Positions 14,772 through 20,932 of a DNA stretch of 22,953 nucleotides are shown here, piece by piece. Made by a program: the position numbers and the translations under genes. Under the pieces are notes generated by a model. The model ran no database searches, had not been told where the DNA came from, and was given only the letters and a program-made list of their open reading frames with translations. The stretch lies in the IMG/VR virus record IMGVR_UViG_3300045119_000529, positions 1-22,953 of that record; one strand, written 5' to 3'. Position 1 is the stretch's first letter. The number at the start of each line of letters is the position of its first letter. This DNA comes from a virus.

Positions 14772-15480
14772 GACGGTCTCGTTTTCGAATTTGGCGGTTG
14801 AGTGCGCCAAGCAGTTGAATCGCCTTCATGAGCGGCGCCGGCAAGTTGTGTATCGAGTTCCGCCGCATCAATTCGCGGCGAGTGATCAATTCGAGATTGG
14901 TCGGCCGACAGTCGTGCTTGTCCTTGTTCTTGAACACAACCGTGTGACCGGGCGGGACGGGTCCGTGGACGTATTCCCACACTAGTACGTGCAGGAATTG
15001 CCAGTTGAAGCGCGACGGGATGGCGCGGTCATCGTTGATCTTCCACTTCACATAGCCGTCCGGGTCGACAACCTCCGTCCCGATGGGGACCCAGGTGTGC
15101 GGCCGGCCGCCCTTTTTGAACTGCGTATCCCTCATGCGGCCGGAATGCCAGCCTGGCCGACGCAGGCCCTTGTTCCACGTGTCGTGTCCCTTTGGAAACC
15201 AGCATGTGCGCCCGCGATGGTCCCCGCGCCGTATCCGTGCGGAGGCTTCGCTGGCACGAAAGGCGACGGACTTTTTGATGCCAAGGAGCCGCGCTCGAGC
15301 GAAGATCGCAGGCACCGTACGGCGTAGTCGTCGGACAAGCGTTTGCGTCGACGTGTCGGGATACAGGCGACGGACTCGAGCATCGTCAGCCTTACTCCAG
15401 AGTCGCTTGCCCGCGCGAAAGCGATCAGCCATGTTGTTCAGCTGCTCGCGACGAGCGCGCCGCTCGTCGCAGAACTTCAC
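14740..15480 (-). CDS. HNH endonuclease, HNH_3 type with N-terminal DNA-binding region
   Basis: A 246-residue protein with GTG at 15480 (GTGA overlap). The N-terminal part 'RLWSKADDARVRRLYPDTST' with 'TVPAIFARARLLGI' resembles a SANT/HTH-like DNA-recognition module. A basic middle 'WFPKGHDTWNKGLRRPGWHS' leads to the nuclease core 'FLHVLVWEYVHGPVPPGHTV' with 'VFKNKDKHDCRPTNLELITR', that is, the H...N...N/H pattern of HNH_3 enzymes. It is likely a free-standing homing-type nuclease or a phage nicking enzyme. It overlaps the downstream gene by 32 bases, which suggests an inserted gene that has intruded on its neighbour. An internal ATG (15432, 'MADRFRAGKR') is another possible start. Confidence 0.88.
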   Translation of the reverse strand: MKFCDERRARREQLNNMADRFRAGKRLWSKADDARVRRLYPDTSTQTLVRRLRRTVPAIFARARLLGIKKSVAFRASEASARIRRGDHRGRTCWFPKGHDTWNKGLRRPGWHSGRMRDTQFKKGGRPHTWVPIGTEVVDPDGYVKWKINDDRAIPSRFNWQFLHVLVWEYVHGPVPPGHTVVFKNKDKHDCRPTNLELITRRELMRRNSIHNLPAPLMKAIQLLGALNRQIRKRDRHAEEQHQRSA

Positions 15481-15752
15481 GCGTCCTTCGGATCCGGCGC
15501 CGACCGACCGATCAAGCCCAGGATCACATTCGCGATCGCGTTCGTCTCCGCCGTGGCGACGACGCCCAGGCGGAGCTCGAGATCGGGACGGTGCGCGGAC
15601 GTGAGCCGGTTCATATGGGTGACGTCGGGCGGGATCTCCGCGCCGTCGGGCACGTAGTAGATCTTCCGGACGTACTTCTGGGCTTCGGGGTTGCCCTCGA
15701 GCCAGGTGTCGAGCGTGCCTTGTACGTCGATCTCGTGCGTCAGTCGGTCCAT
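15477..15752 (-). CDS. Hypothetical protein
   Basis: A 91-residue protein with a clear ribosome site (GGAGAG, 7 bases before ATG 15752). It starts 'MDRLTHEIDVQGTLDTWLEG' and continues 'AQKYVRKIYYVPDGAEIPPD', then 'LELRLGVVATAETNAIANVI' and 'LGLIGRSAPDPKDA'. It seems to be a small mixed alpha/beta protein; no family recognised. There is no Cys cluster or signal peptide. It is followed with GTGA overlap by the HNH gene. Confidence 0.7.
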   Translation of the reverse strand: MDRLTHEIDVQGTLDTWLEGNPEAQKYVRKIYYVPDGAEIPPDVTHMNRLTSAHRPDLELRLGVVATAETNAIANVILGLIGRSAPDPKDA

Positions 15753-15771
15753 ATGACTACTCTCCTGTGTC

Positions 15772-16008
15772 TCATCCCAAAAACCCCTCGTGCTCTTCCC
15801 ACTCGCACGAATCCTCGTCGTCGGCCTGGGGCCGCTCGCGGCAGTGCCGATGCTTCTCCACCACGGCCCGCAGGTGCGCGACGAACGCGCGCAGTTGGAT
15901 CACCTCCTCGGCCGGGTTCGGCTCGTGGGCGCCGCACCGATGGCACGTCGCCAGGTAGGGAAACGGCCCGAGCCGGACCCAGTCGATCGCGTGCTCGTCA
16001 TTCGCCAT
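15772..16008 (-). CDS. Small phage zinc-ribbon-like protein
   Basis: A 78-residue protein with GGAG 7 bases before ATG 16008. 'IDWVRLGPFPYLATCHRCGA' carries one C-x2-C knuckle; a helix 'AEEVIQLRAFVAHLRAVVEK' follows, then 'HRHCRERPQADDEDSCEWEE', where H/H/C could finish the metal site. This layout (short strand, CHRCGA, helix, HRHC) matches a kind of small phage protein I have seen in GC-rich genomes without known function. It lies 3 bases after the membrane peptide gene. Confidence 0.75.
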   Translation of the reverse strand: MANDEHAIDWVRLGPFPYLATCHRCGAHEPNPAEEVIQLRAFVAHLRAVVEKHRHCRERPQADDEDSCEWEEHEGFLG

Positions 16009-16011
16009 GGC

Positions 16012-16125
16012 TCATCTCCACATCACGAGCGCCCAGATGACGAGCAGCACGAAGGCGACGACCGCCAGGATGCCCGCGGCGACGAGCTGCCCCTCGGACA
16101 AGCGGCGCGGCCCGCGATCGCGCAT
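16012..16125 (-). CDS. Single-pass membrane peptide
   Basis: A 37-residue ORF; ATG 16125 forms a TGATG overlap with the upstream gene. After a basic start ('MRDRGPRRLSEGQ') residues 14-35 form one hydrophobic helix ('LVAAGILAVVAFVLLVIWAL') ending MWR. The positive N-terminus predicts an N-in orientation. Too small to assign; small phage membrane peptides may be holin-like, antiholin or inhibitors of host membrane proteins. The frame continues upstream as a shadow. Confidence 0.6.
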   Translation of the reverse strand: MRDRGPRRLSEGQLVAAGILAVVAFVLLVIWALVMWR

Positions 16126-16328
16126 CAGGCGCCCTGCTTCCGCTGCCACGTCTCGACCTCCGGCCGATTGCTGAGCCGATCGGTGAACGACGCGCACGAC
16201 TCCTCCGCGCCCGTCAGGACCGCGGGGATCATCTCGAAACACGTCCCAATCCCCTCGCCGTCCTCGTCGGTCCCGCGCCGCTTCCAGCGCATACAGGACC
16301 CGCAGCGGGGCGTGCCTACTGGCGCCAT
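16125..16328 (-). CDS. Small Cys-rich protein, paralogue of the plus-strand gene at 20568
   Basis: A 67-residue protein with ATG 16328. 'RCGSCMRWKRRG' is followed by 'GIGTCFEM' and 'ESCASFTDRLSN', giving a C-x2-C plus two further Cys that could bind one zinc. The protein at 20568-20765 on the other strand has the same skeleton (CSACLSWKRR, RGSCWHEA, HACDHFADRL), so they are likely paralogues. Function unknown; similar Cys-rich proteins are common in phage early regions. It overlaps the end of the lipoprotein gene by 13 bases and the membrane peptide by TGATG. Confidence 0.75.
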   Translation of the reverse strand: MAPVGTPRCGSCMRWKRRGTDEDGEGIGTCFEMIPAVLTGAEESCASFTDRLSNRPEVETWQRKQGA

Positions 16329-16723
16329 TGCCCGCTCACCGAGAGCGGCGAGAGCAGAAAGTCCTGCGACGTCGCCTCGCGAAAGACCGTGTTGTCGACG
16401 ACGATCTGCACCGACAGAAACGGATAGACCACGGCGAAGCCGTAACTGACGGGCGTCCCCTCGAGCGACAGAAAGAGCGAGTCGCCCGTGATCGTGAGCG
16501 TGTTGAAGTACGGGAGCGACGTCACGACCTGGCCGAGCCCGTCGACGGGCTCGGAATAGCGCACGCGCACGCTGGCCGCATTGCCGAGCACGCGGAACTG
16601 GATCGTATGTTTCACGACGGCCGGCGTCGTCGCGACCGGCGTCGGCGACGTGACCGTGACATACGTCCGCTGCCGACACGCGATGAGCGAGAGCGCGAGG
16701 ACGACGACGAGACAGACTTTCAT
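16316..16723 (-). CDS. Predicted phage lipoprotein
   Basis: A 135-residue protein with AAGGGG upstream of ATG 16723. It starts 'MKVCLVVVLALSLIAC', an n-region with one Lys, a hydrophobic core and a lipobox L-I-A-C with the lipid-bearing Cys at 16. The mature part is beta-rich with Thr/Pro in the first stretch ('VTVTSPTPVATTPAVV') then 'HTIQFRVLGNAASVRVRYSE' and 'PVSYGFAVVYPFLSVQIVVD'. It would sit on the periplasmic face of the inner or outer membrane. Phage lipoproteins often block superinfection, but that role is not shown here. It is not Rz1-like: too long and not proline-dominated. Confidence 0.8.
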   Translation of the reverse strand: MKVCLVVVLALSLIACRQRTYVTVTSPTPVATTPAVVKHTIQFRVLGNAASVRVRYSEPVDGLGQVVTSLPYFNTLTITGDSLFLSLEGTPVSYGFAVVYPFLSVQIVVDNTVFREATSQDFLLSPLSVSGQWRQ

Positions 16724-16736
16724 CACGGTTCCCCTT

Positions 16737-17579
16737 CTAGAGCGGTGGCTCCGGGCGCGGGTCGTCGCGCTCGCGCAAGTGCTGGATCATCCGGCCGTAC
16801 TTCGTGTCGGTGTAGCTGATCAGGACTGGCAGGCCGGCCGTCTGCGCGTCTTTCGCCGCCGTCGCGAGCGTGAGCGAGAACGTCTGATACGTCTGCTGGT
16901 TGTCGGCCGTGATGACGAACTTCTGGGCGCCGTTCTTGACCTGGCGCTTGACAATGCCGACGACCTTGACCTCGATCGTCTCCGGCCGCGCGACCGCCGG
17001 CGTCGTGTCGGCCACGATCTCGCCGGTCTCGGTGTCGACGGCCTGGGCCATCTCGTCGCCGGTGTAGACGCCGGAGAGCTCCTGCGGGAACGCCTTGCGG
17101 AAGGCGAGCGCTTCGGCACACTTCGCGATCATCGTGTCGGCCATCGTGCGCCAGAGGCCGGCCAGCTGCCCGCGGTCGCCGCGCGCGGCGTACGCCTCGG
17201 TGCGGGCCACGCCCCAGACCGGTTCGGCGAAGTCTTTCCGCCACACGCCGATCTTGGCCGCGACCGGCGGATCTTTCGAGAGCCAGACGTCCATCCAGGC
17301 GCCCGACTCGCCGCACCAGAACGGGCCCACCTGGCCGCGGTACTCACCCGTGCGCTGCGCGATGAGTCGGAAGCCATCGATCGCGGTCTGGATGCTGAGC
17401 TTGCTGCCGCGCTTGATGGCGTAGATCTGGCGCGTAAGCGCGTCCAGGCCCGTGCGTTGGCACTGGTAGAGAAAGAGCTTCAGCTCGTCGTCGGTGACGC
17501 CGACGGCGACCTGGCGCTTGATGAGATCGATCTGGTCGCGCGTGTACGGCACGGGCATCGTTGCAAGACCGGTCGTCAT
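16737..17579 (-). CDS. bet: Single-strand annealing recombinase (Bet/RecT family)
   Basis: A 280-residue protein with ATG 17579 (ATGA overlap). The Red-beta-like core is plain: '[20 protein letters not shown]', '[20 protein letters not shown]', '[16 protein letters not shown]', '[20 protein letters not shown]', and '[20 protein letters not shown]' with '[12 protein letters not shown]'. It anneals complementary single strands in phage recombination and probably concatemer formation. The C-terminal part after about residue 200 ('[20 protein letters not shown]') looks like an added OB-like segment that is not part of the core. No 5'-3' exonuclease partner is recognisable beside it. The next in-frame ATG, seven codons in, is an alternative start. 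Confidence 0.95.
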   Translation of the reverse strand: MTTGLATMPVPYTRDQIDLIKRQVAVGVTDDELKLFLYQCQRTGLDALTRQIYAIKRGSKLSIQTAIDGFRLIAQRTGEYRGQVGPFWCGESGAWMDVWLSKDPPVAAKIGVWRKDFAEPVWGVARTEAYAARGDRGQLAGLWRTMADTMIAKCAEALAFRKAFPQELSGVYTGDEMAQAVDTETGEIVADTTPAVARPETIEVKVVGIVKRQVKNGAQKFVITADNQQTYQTFSLTLATAAKDAQTAGLPVLISYTDTKYGRMIQHLRERDDPRPEPPL

Positions 17580-17932
17580 GCGTCCTCCTGGTCTCCCGCC
17601 GCGGCTTTCGCGTAATCGAAGAGGCCCGTCGTGGATTCGGCGAGCGAGGCCCACGACTGCGGCTTGCGAACCAGGCGCACGCGTCGCACCGGCCCCGGCG
17701 CGGCCGCCGCGGGCATTTCGACCGGCGGCGCCGAGAGCTGCTGCAGGTCCGCATCGGTGAACGGCCGGTAGCGTTCGCCGCACGCCTGGCAGCGATACAG
17801 CGGCCGCGAGACGCCCGGCAGGCGCAGCTCGAGCACGAGCGCGCCGGCGGGAATCTGGGTGGGGCCGTGCACATCGTCCCCGCACCCGCCGCAGAGCGTC
17901 TCGACGACGGCGAGCGTCCAGGTGGCCGCCAT
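17576..17932 (-). CDS. Zinc-ribbon protein next to bet
   Basis: A 118-residue protein starting at ATG 17932 (TGATG overlap with the replication gene; a GTG lies one codon earlier). It carries '[13 protein letters not shown]' and '[13 protein letters not shown]', a four-Cys zinc ribbon with knuckles about 33 residues apart separated by strands ('[12 protein letters not shown]'). The C-terminal half is Ala/Pro-rich then '[20 protein letters not shown]'. It could assist recombination or replication on the grounds of position. No exonuclease motif is visible. It overlaps bet by ATGA, so the two are likely made together. Confidence 0.75.
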   Translation of the reverse strand: MAATWTLAVVETLCGGCGDDVHGPTQIPAGALVLELRLPGVSRPLYRCQACGERYRPFTDADLQQLSAPPVEMPAAAAPGPVRRVRLVRKPQSWASLAESTTGLFDYAKAAAGDQEDA

Positions 17933-18609
17933 CACGAGGCCCGCCCGGGCCGTTGGAAGACCGCCGCGTCCATCGCTTTCGTAACGTCGCGGCCCGTGGC
18001 GAACCGAATCTTGTGGACGCCCGCCAGGTCTTTCAACTGCTCGCAGAGCTCGCTCATGGGCGGGAGGTCTGCGTCCGGGCTGAGCCGGTCGAGCACCACG
18101 TGCGCGAGTCTGACGAGCACCTTGGCGTGCGCGGGGCGCGCGTCAGCGCGCTGCTCTTTCTTTCTTGATCTTGATCTTGGGATCGGATTCGGATTCGGAT
18201 TCGGAACCCGCAGAATCTTTTCGGACTCCGCGGCGATTCTTTTCGGATTCCGAACGGAATTTTTCTGGAATTCCCGCTTGCGGGCCACATCGATCCGCCG
18301 CTTTTCCAAGACGGCCGCGGCGCTCGGGTTGTAGTCGTTGAAGTCGTGGAGCCGGTAGCCGTTGCCCTCGGCGTGGAGGAGCCCCGCGGCCACCATCGCG
18401 TCAATGATTTCCCCCGGCTTTTTGTCGTAGCGGGTGTCCTCGAGGATGATGCCCGGCACCAGGCCGTCGGTCAGATGTGCCACCGCATAGCAGGCGCCGA
18501 TCGTCCAGATGCCGATCACGCGCGCCACCGCGCCTTTGCCGAGCTGCTGGCCGGCGGCGAGGACTTTCCGGTGACTCGCGAAGTTGCTTTCAATGCGAAG
18601 CCAGGCCAT
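17932..18609 (-). CDS. Replication initiator / primosome-like protein
   Basis: A 225-residue protein; ATG 18609 is chosen for its strong AAGGAGG site 7 bases upstream. Residues 1-110 look like a winged-helix domain of phage replisome organisers: '[20 protein letters not shown]', '[20 protein letters not shown]', '[20 protein letters not shown]' and '[20 protein letters not shown]'. A low-complexity linker '[16 protein letters not shown]' follows, then a helical C-terminal domain ('[16 protein letters not shown]'). This two-domain layout recalls lambda O and DnaT-like loaders, with origin DNA binding in the N-half and helicase or host-protein contact in the C-half; the exact family is not certain. 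The linker is encoded by iterated repeats that may be the origin. Confidence 0.75.
   Translation of the reverse strand: MAWLRIESNFASHRKVLAAGQQLGKGAVARVIGIWTIGACYAVAHLTDGLVPGIILEDTRYDKKPGEIIDAMVAAGLLHAEGNGYRLHDFNDYNPSAAAVLEKRRIDVARKREFQKNSVRNPKRIAAESEKILRVPNPNPNPIPRSRSRKKEQRADARPAHAKVLVRLAHVVLDRLSPDADLPPMSELCEQLKDLAGVHKIRFATGRDVTKAMDAAVFQRPGRAS
18162..18274 (-). repeat. Iterated repeats within the replication gene (candidate origin)
   Basis: On the plus strand TTGATC occurs twice in tandem (about 18165-18176), GGATTC three times in tandem (18185-18202), and two copies of a TCTTTTCGGA-NTCCG element lie near 18216 and 18237. Next come the inverted repeat ATTCCG-AA-CGGAAT (about 18247-18260) and GGAATTCC near 18267. 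The stretch is less GC-rich than its surroundings. Iterons inside an initiator gene are the layout of lambdoid origins; the link is inferred. Confidence 0.5.
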
Positions 18610-18622
18610 TCCCGGCCCTCCT

Positions 18623-18835
18623 TCACGCGCGGCGCCGCGCGCGATGGAACTCAATCTCATTGTTGAAGCCGTGCAGCCAGACGTCGATCTCGCGTTGATC
18701 GAAGAGGTACAGGCGGCCGCGGCGGCAGAACGGCAGCTGGTGTTGCTTCACGAGGCGGTACAGCATGTTCAGCGAGCCGAGCCGGAGGTACGCCATGGCT
18801 TCGTTGGCGGTGAGATAGGGACTCGGCGACATCAT
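18623..18835 (-). CDS. Excisionase/AlpA-like helix-turn-helix protein
   Basis: A 70-residue protein with start MM at 18835 (18832 possible), GAGG a few bases upstream. 'YLTANEAMAYLRLGSLNMLY' is followed by 'RLVKQHQLPFCRRGRLYLFD' and 'QREIDVWLHG', the HTH_17/MerR-like 'l.t..eaA..L.v....vy.lv....lp..r.g....f...eid.Wl' pattern of excisionase-family proteins. These bind DNA as directionality factors or regulators. No integrase is present in the window, so a regulatory role in the early operon is at least as likely as excision. It overlaps the XRE gene's stop. Confidence 0.87.
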   Translation of the reverse strand: MMSPSPYLTANEAMAYLRLGSLNMLYRLVKQHQLPFCRRGRLYLFDQREIDVWLHGFNNEIEFHRARRRA

Positions 18836-19059
18836 GCCGGCCTCTTCGTGCGATGGGATTTCCGGACGTCCAGAGGGAACAACTCCTGCGGGCTCACGCC
18901 GAGCGCGTCGGCAATCCGCGCGACCGTTTCATAGCCCACGGACCGGATGTCGCGCTGGCCGCTCTCGAGCAGCGAAATATACGACTTGGTGACGCCCGCC
19001 TGTTTGGCGAGCTCGGCCTGCGTGAGCCCCGCGACTTTGCGCGCCAATTTGAGGAGCAT
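18832..19059 (-). CDS. XRE-family transcriptional regulator (early operon leader)
   Basis: A 75-residue protein consisting of one HTH_3 domain: 'MLLKLARKVAGLTQAELAKQ' then 'AGVTKSYISLLESGQRDIRS' and 'YETVARIADALGVSPQELF', with the recognition helix around residues 23-33. I use ATG 19059; the frame's extension to 19104 is the promoter itself. It is the first gene of the leftward operon, and palindromes overlap its promoter, so it probably regulates its own expression as a Cro- or CI-like switch protein. It lacks a peptidase domain, so any induction would not use RecA-style self-cleavage. Confidence 0.9.
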   Translation of the reverse strand: MLLKLARKVAGLTQAELAKQAGVTKSYISLLESGQRDIRSVGYETVARIADALGVSPQELFPLDVRKSHRTKRPA

Positions 19060-19076
19060 AGTTAACTTTTCGACAC

Positions 19077-19104
19077 AATATACAACTAAGTTGACTTGTG
19101 TCAA
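19077..19104 (-). promoter_or_regulatory. Sigma-70 type promoter for the leftward operon
   Basis: On the minus strand TTGACA (19104-19099, perfect -35), 16-base spacer, TATATT (19082-19077, 5 of 6 to consensus). The XRE ATG is only 17 bases past the -10, so the transcript leader would be about 10 bases, with no good ribosome site: a nearly leaderless message. This is the clearest promoter in the window. Confidence 0.75.
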
Positions 19105-19105
19105 C
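19083..19105. promoter_or_regulatory. Overlapping palindromic operators
   Basis: Two palindromes overlap the leftward promoter: GTTGAC-TTGT-GTCAAC (19090-19105, covering the -35) and CAACT-A-AGTTG (19083-19093, in the spacer). An additional AGTTAACT palindrome lies close to the start codon. They are natural sites for a dimeric HTH repressor; which of the two flanking XRE proteins binds is unknown. Confidence 0.55.
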
Positions 19106-19127
19106 CAGTTAATTTACGCTCTCTGGT

Positions 19128-19376
19128 GTGCCCGTGACCGACCCGCTTCGAATCGTTGACCGTTTCGTGCACGACACCGACAATGAGGCGATGTATCGGT
19201 ATCGCCAGGCGGCCGCAAGGGTGATCAAGTGGCGCCAGGAGCACGGTGCTATGAGTCAAGTCCAATTCGCGGCCGCCGCCGGGATTTCGGTGGGCTGTCT
19301 CCAAAGTTTCGAGACGGGGACGCGCGCCACGCGAAAGAAGCAGATGGAACGGATCGCCCTGGCGTGTGTTGGGTGA
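19128..19376 (+). CDS. Second XRE-like HTH ORF, probably C-terminally truncated
   Basis: This plus-strand ORF of up to 82 residues (GTG 19128; ATG 19191 is a good alternative, and ATG 19251 has the best ribosome site but would cut the domain) diverges from the other XRE gene. 'QAAARVIKWRQEHGAMSQVQ' and 'FAAAAGISVGCLQSFETGTR' followed by 'KQMERIALACVG' fit an HTH_3 domain, with helix 2-turn-helix 3 around 'VQFAAAAGISVGCLQSFE'. It ends abruptly after 'LAC', where related proteins usually go on. Methyltransferase-like sequence begins in another frame at that very point, so the 3' end was probably lost in a recombination event. It may still fold as a Cro-like regulator. Confidence 0.65.
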   Translation: MPVTDPLRIVDRFVHDTDNEAMYRYRQAAARVIKWRQEHGAMSQVQFAAAAGISVGCLQSFETGTRATRKKQMERIALACVG

Positions 19377-20192
19377 ATCTGGGGGACTCCTACAACAACG
19401 CGAATAAGTGGGGCGGCGGTGGCGTCAACACGGGCAAACACACAAAAGTCCGTTGATGGCGAGGTTCCGTCATGGTCAGGCGTCCGCCGGAGGTGGAGCG
19501 GCTTGGAAGGCACAAAGCCGAAAGACCTGCTCATGATCCCAGCTCGTGTCGCGCTCGCGCTCCAGGCGGATGGCTGGTATCTCAGGGCGGATGTGATTTG
19601 GAGCAAACCCAACCCGATGCCCGAGTCAGTGACCGACCGGCCCACGAAGTCACACGAACACCTGTTCCTGCTGGCCAAGGCCGAGCGCTACTTCTACGAC
19701 GCGAAGGCCATCGCCGAACCAGCGAGCGAGTCGATGCTTACACAGGTCGATCAGGTCTACAACTCGCTCGGCCTGAAGGACTACGAAGCGGCCGGTGTGC
19801 AGAACCCGTCCAGCGTCAAGGCGCGGATCATCGCGAACGCGCGCACCAAACAGGCCGGCCATGGACGTCGCTACGACGGTTTCAATGAGCGCTATTTTGG
19901 TGATTCCGAACCACAACTGACCCGCAACAAGCGCGACGTCTGGACGATCCCGACGCGCCCGTATCTTGGCGCCCATTTCGCGACGATGCCGGAAGACCTC
20001 GTTGAACCGCGCATCTTGGCCGGCTGCCCGATCGGCGGCCTCGTGCTGGATCCGTTCATCGGCTCTGGCACCGTTGGAGCCGTCGCCTCACGACTCGGCC
20101 GGCGATGGGTCGGCACGGACCTGAACTATCAGCACCTGGCCGCTGAGCGCACCTCACAACGCGGGCTGATGTTCGCGGAGGCCACCTCGTGA
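19367..20192 (+). pseudogene. DNA methyltransferase remnant: N-terminus missing and 1-nt frameshift
   Basis: Methyltransferase similarity begins at 'CWVNLGDSYNNANKW' (19367, one frame) and continues, after a shift at an A4 run (19444-19447), in the next frame to TGA 20190-20192. Landmarks are 'GTKPKDLLMIPARVALALQA', 'DGWYLRADVIWSKPNPMPES', 'VTDRPTKSHEHLFLLAKAER' and, near the C-terminus, motif I 'DPFIGSGT' (20049-20072) with 'RRWVGTDLNYQHLAAER'. This motif order (catalytic motif first, SAM-binding motif I last) is that of beta-class amino-methyltransferases. The segment that should hold the catalytic (T/D/S)PPY motif, roughly 80 residues, is absent. Removing one A restores 'GKHTKSVDG', so a single-base insertion explains the shift. 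Without the catalytic motif it should not methylate DNA. The frame-B part alone (from 19419) is open but begins inside the domain. Confidence 0.8.
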
Positions 20193-20341
20193 GGCGCTGT
20201 CTCGACTGTCCCGCCCGTCTCGGGATGCGCCGGTCCCCGCGCTGTCGGATCTGCGCCCGCGTGTATCGGACGGCGCAGCGTCGATTGTCCGTCCGTGTAC
20301 GTCGGCAGGAAGTGAACGCGATGAATCGGTGGGCCGCATGA
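20189..20341 (+). CDS. Small zinc-knuckle protein
   Basis: A 50-residue, very basic protein with GTG start overlapping the methyltransferase stop (GTGA). 'RRCLDCPARLGMRRSPRCRI' and 'CARVYRTAQRRLS' give two C-x2-C knuckles 12 residues apart, a tight zinc ribbon. Its stop overlaps the next ATG (ATGA). Too short to assign; strongly basic, so binding to nucleic acid is plausible. Two-sided overlaps make it credible although it is short. Confidence 0.65.
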   Translation: MRRCLDCPARLGMRRSPRCRICARVYRTAQRRLSVRVRRQEVNAMNRWAA

Positions 20342-20571
20342 GTTGGGCGGTAGAAGTCCGGAGTGATGGTGACGTAGTCGTCACGATTGAGGATCGGTGT
20401 CTTTCGGGTCGCGACATCTCCGAGGCAGACGCGGATCTGATTCGAGAATGCGCCGCGCACCTCCTCGCGTTCGTCGGTGTCAAACGTCCGGTCGGCTGTC
20501 CCTATCATCCCGAAGGATACGGCGGGTGCGTGGATTGCTGCGATATTCGAGCGGGGTCGGAGTTGTGGTGA
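20338..20571 (+). CDS. Small protein with Cys-rich C-terminus
   Basis: A 77-residue protein beginning 'MSWAVEVRSDGDVVVTIEDR' and 'CLSGRDISEADADLIRECAA' (a strand pair and helix), then 'HLLAFVGVKRPVGCPYHPEG' and 'YGGCVDCCDIRAG', where Cys/His/Cys/Cys could bind a metal. Start ATG 20338 makes the ATGA overlap with the upstream gene; a GTG nine bases earlier is less likely. Family not recognised. It overlaps the next gene by GTGA. Confidence 0.7.
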   Translation: MSWAVEVRSDGDVVVTIEDRCLSGRDISEADADLIRECAAHLLAFVGVKRPVGCPYHPEGYGGCVDCCDIRAGSELW

Positions 20572-20765
20572 AGCCCTTCCCCCGCTGCTCAGCCTGCCTG
20601 AGTTGGAAACGTCGCGACAGCGTGCGCGGGAGTTGCTGGCACGAGGCGAACCGGAAACCAGGCGAACTGACCGAGGTGCGCGAGGATCACGCGTGTGATC
20701 ACTTTGCGGACCGGTTGACCCCTGAGAGCCGCGCCCTCTTGACCCAGGAAGGACCGAACCGATGA
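20568..20765 (+). CDS. Small Cys-rich protein, paralogue of 16125-16328
   Basis: A 65-residue protein with GTG 20568. 'RCSACLSWKRRDSVRGSC' is followed by 'EDHACDHFADRLTPES', the same skeleton as the minus-strand protein at 16125-16328 (CGSCMRWKRR, GTCF, ESCASFTDRL). Four or five Cys plus His residues suggest a single zinc site. Function unknown. It overlaps both neighbours (GTGA upstream, ATGA downstream). Confidence 0.72.
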   Translation: MKPFPRCSACLSWKRRDSVRGSCWHEANRKPGELTEVREDHACDHFADRLTPESRALLTQEGPNR

Positions 20766-20932
20766 GCTGTTGTCTCAGCGACTGCGGCCGAGGGAATGAA
20801 TCTGCGGGCCAGGCCGGCATGGTGCTGATGGCAGGCCAATGGCGGTGTTCGGTCTGCTGGTGGGGACAACCCGAGCGGCAGCCGGTCGTGCGGGGCGAGA
20901 TGACGCAAAGGAAGAAAGGCCGGGCCGCGTGA
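20762..20932 (+). CDS. Small Cys-rich protein
   Basis: A 56-residue protein starting at ATG 20762 (ATGA overlap). It opens 'MSCCLSDCGRGNESAGQAGM' and continues 'QWRCSVCWWGQPERQP', i.e. CC-x3-C and C-x2-C sets about 21 residues apart, likely one zinc site, then a basic tail 'TQRKKGRAA'. No family known. Its stop overlaps the nuclease-like gene's GTG. Found in the same coupled string as three other small Cys-containing proteins. Confidence 0.62.
   Translation: MSCCLSDCGRGNESAGQAGMVLMAGQWRCSVCWWGQPERQPVVRGEMTQRKKGRAA

Noticed and set aside
18185-18202. GGATTC triple repeat considered as a CRISPR or microsatellite element
   Set aside because: Units are 6 bases with no spacers, so not CRISPR; it lies in frame in a real gene and is better read as linker-coding sequence or origin iterons.
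19057-19104. TTG start at 19104 adding 15 residues to the XRE regulator
   Set aside because: Those codons are the promoter and operator sequence, and the HTH domain begins properly at the ATG at 19059.
19128-20192. XRE-like ORF plus methyltransferase as a single designed regulator-methylase fusion
   Set aside because: They are in different frames with a stop at 19374-19376, and the methyltransferase lacks its catalytic motif, so breakage is the simpler reading.
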